64,000 nt of DNA from CAVSUZ01 sp963834715 (GTDB lineage: Bacteria; Pseudomonadota; Alphaproteobacteria; Acetobacterales; Acetobacteraceae). The translations under genes and the position numbers were made by a program. Numbering within the stretch: position 1 is the stretch's first letter; each line of letters opens with the position of its first letter. The stretch lies in the NCBI GenBank assembly GCA_963834715.1, contig CAWIDE010000006.1:682001-746000 (forward strand), in the 5' to 3' direction. The notes under the pieces were generated by a model. The model had not been told where the DNA came from. It saw only the letters and a list, made by a program, of their open reading frames with translations, and searched no databases. Positions 61,789-64,000 of this stretch are shown piece after piece.

Positions 61789-64000
61789 ATGAATGCCCTC
61801 GAGAATAAAGTCTGGCGTTCGAAAGACTACGACTTCCCAGTCCAACCTACTGGTGAAGAGCGCACCGCCCCGGACGGTCGGGTTTACGCGAAGGTCAAAG
61901 CCCCAGACGGCGCCGAAAGCTTCGTTCCTAAAGATGAAATCGTGGATGTTGTCCACGGCGCCAATGGTCAGGATGACCCCGACTTCGAACAGTCCCCGGG
62001 CCAGCCAAGCTCCAATCGGCAGGACGACGCAGCGCCGGACGGCGGCGCCCACATTGCGCTCACCCTCGCCTCGCTCGCCAATGATCGTGTCTGGGTCGCC
62101 TGGCAGACCGAAGACCGCGAGGACGGCAAACCCACCAAGGTTCCCTACGCACCGAACGGACAAAAGGCGATGGCAAATAAGCCATCAACGTGGGGGACAC
62201 GCGCCCAAGCCGAGGCTCTCGTCCCGAGCTTGCCCAAGCCATACGGCATCGCGGGCATCGGTCTGGAGTTCACCAACGACGGAAACGGCCGCAGCATCGG
62301 CGGTATCGATCTCAATTCCTGTCGGAATCCGCAGACCGGAGTAATCGAACCCTGGGCGACTGAGGTAATCAAAAGATTCAATACCTATACCGAGGTAAGT
62401 CCGTCCGGCACCGGCGTGAAACTGTTCTTCGCTTACACGACCGATGAGCTGCCGACGCTCCGGATAGCGATGGGCGGCTCCAAGTACTGTAAGCAGTTCA
62501 AGCGGGGCAATGGCGACCATCCACCAGCAATCGAAGTGCATCTCGGCAACCGCTATTTCGCCGTCACAGACCAGCACCTAGCAGGAACCTCGACCGAGTT
62601 CAGGCATGTCCCTCTCGAAACGCTGCTCTGGGTGCTCAAGGAAGCCGGCCCGGCCTTCGCTGGACCCGTACCGACAAAACATCGAGCGGCGACGGCAAAG
62701 ATAACAGTCGCTCCGCCAAAGCCTTTCGCAAGGCGGCGGCGCTTAAGCGCGCCGGCAAATCCTATGAAGAAATGTGCCAAGCGCTGCGCAACGATCCTGA
62801 ACTAGCCGATTGGGTCCGTGAGAAAGGCGACGCCAACGGCGGGCGCGAACTTCGCCGCATCTGGAATCGGGTGGCAGACGCCGCCAACCTCGCGAGCGCC
62901 AATCTAACCGAAGACGGGATAGCCTCCGCCTTCGCCGACCATTTCAAGGATCGCCTGCGCTACTGCCACGACACCGGCGCGTGGTTCGAATGGGACGGCA
63001 ACATCTGGCGGAAGGAAGAAACTCAGCTCGCGTTTCATTGGTGCCGGCAGATCTGCCGCGAAGTCGGGCAGACCGTCGATAGCGTCAAAATCAAGGCGAT
63101 CCTCGGCAAGGCCAGCACGGCGGCAGCCGTCGAGCGCTTCGCCAAAGCTGATCGGGCATTCGCCGTCACCGCAGCCATCTGGGACCGCGACCCGTTCCTG
63201 CTCGGCACTCCAGCCGGCACCGTTGACCTCAGAACCGGCCGTCTGCGCCCGGCCATGCAGTCCGACTTCATCACCAAGCAGACCAGCGTTGTCGCAGCGG
63301 ATACCCCAGACTGCCCGCTATGGCTCAAGTTCCTTGAAGACGCGGCCCTTGGCGATAAGGCGCTGATCCGGTTCCTGCGCCAGTGGAGCGGCTACGCCCT
63401 TACCGGTGACATCCGCGAGCACGCCCTGCTCTTCATCTTCGGCTCGGGCGGGAACGGGAAATCGGTCTTCCTGAACACGATCAGCCGCATCATGGGCGAC
63501 TACGCCACCGTGGCGGCGATGGACACCTTCACCGCGTCGAACAATGACCGCCACTCCTGCGATCTCGCCATGCTGCGCGGCGCCCGGCTGGTGTGCGTCT
63601 CCGAAACTGAGGAAGGCCGCGCCTGGGCAGAAAACCGCATCAAGCAACTCACCGGCGGTGATCCCATCACCGCTCGCTTCATGCGCCAGGATTTCTTCAC
63701 CTACCTCCCACAGTTCAAGGTGACCATCATCGGCAACCATAAGCCGGTGCTGAAGAACGTGGACGATGCCAACCGGCGCCGCTTCAATCTCGCGCCCTTC
63801 GTTCATAAGCCCGCTAACCCAGACAAGGCGCTGGAGAAGAAGCTGGAGGCCGAACATCCGGCGATCCTTCGCTGGATGATCGACGGCTGCCTGGAATGGC
63901 GGATGCACGGGCTGATCCGGCCGCCCGTCGTCGCCTCTGCTACCAATGCCTACTTCGCCGACCAGGATACCGTCCGCCAGTGGGCTGAAGACTGCTGCGA
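61789..64000 (+). pseudogene. Primase/SF3 helicase of an integrative element, frameshifted and cut by window edge
   Basis: The N-terminal part from ATG 61789 contains a primase-polymerase-like domain: RVWVAWQTEDREDGKPTKVP, STWGTRAQAEALV, IGGIDLNSCRNPQTGVIEPW, YTEVSPSGTGVKLFFAY. Between about 62,660 and 62,700 the frame changes by one base; the new frame reads FRKAAALKRAGKSYEEMCQA, then the D5_N region (YCHDTGAWFEWDGNIW, PFLLGTPAGTVDLRTGRLRP) and the SF3 helicase site LLFIFGSGGNGKSVFLNTI with FKVTIIGNHKPVLK. It runs off the right end. If the frameshift is real, the protein is dead. The downstream half would otherwise lack the primase domain. Confidence 0.85.

Overview
The window is GC-rich DNA from an alphaproteobacterium, most likely Acetobacteraceae or a close relative. 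Supporting signs are a lexA gene preceded by the alphaproteobacterial SOS box (GAAC-N7-GAAC), malate:quinone oxidoreductase beside class II fumarase, TreY, and genes packed with ATGA/GTGA overlaps. Placement is by gene content and protein resemblance only; no rRNA or marker set is present.

Left part (1-30,962) is mostly chromosomal backbone. In order: a DUF6635-like membrane protein, an EamA transporter and an MmgE/PrpD protein; a small defence pocket (3.3-7.8 kb) with a 32-bp-phased repeat array, a decayed HigA-type antitoxin and a Gabija-like OLD nuclease/UvrD helicase pair whose helicase is frameshifted; a sterol-desaturase-type hydroxylase translationally coupled to a ferredoxin reductase; a CobW-like mini-protein divergent from an ArsR-methyltransferase fusion and metH, with a strong palindromic operator between them; a DUF4258/DUF2283 pair; fumC-cupin-mqo; an orphan branched-chain amino-acid-type binding protein; treY; a COG4280-like membrane protein with an overlapping 55-residue membrane protein; Uma2; DUF72; a small secreted protein; birA-argJ; moeA; lexA; and tRNA-Thr(CGT).

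Right part (30,963-64,000) begins immediately after the tRNA and is a graveyard of mobile DNA. It has an IS1380 remnant, an RND pump fragment fused to a DUF5615/DUF433 toxin-antitoxin-like pair, degraded phage genes (including DUF7220 and DUF5681), an IS1634-type element, an ISNCY element splitting a decayed TIR-domain (PF10137-like) gene that carries a (GA)15(GT)7 microsatellite at its start, an IS701 element splitting a decayed tyrosine recombinase, two IS66 elements, a group II intron sitting in an IS3-type element, three IS110 elements, IS5 copies, an IS630/IS66 transposase chimera, an IS91 element with its own tyrosine recombinase, and a second IS1380 fragment. The right edge enters a replication module (excisionase-like HTH, then primase/SF3 helicase) that continues beyond the window.

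No intact, wholly unknown system is proved. The strongest leads are the Gabija-like pair with its phased repeat array, the TIR gene with a dinucleotide tract, the CobW-like/ArsR-methyltransferase/metH arrangement sharing one operator, and a multi-branched hairpin element beside an IS110 transposase. Single-base frameshifts are common in accessory genes, while all the recognisable housekeeping genes are intact.
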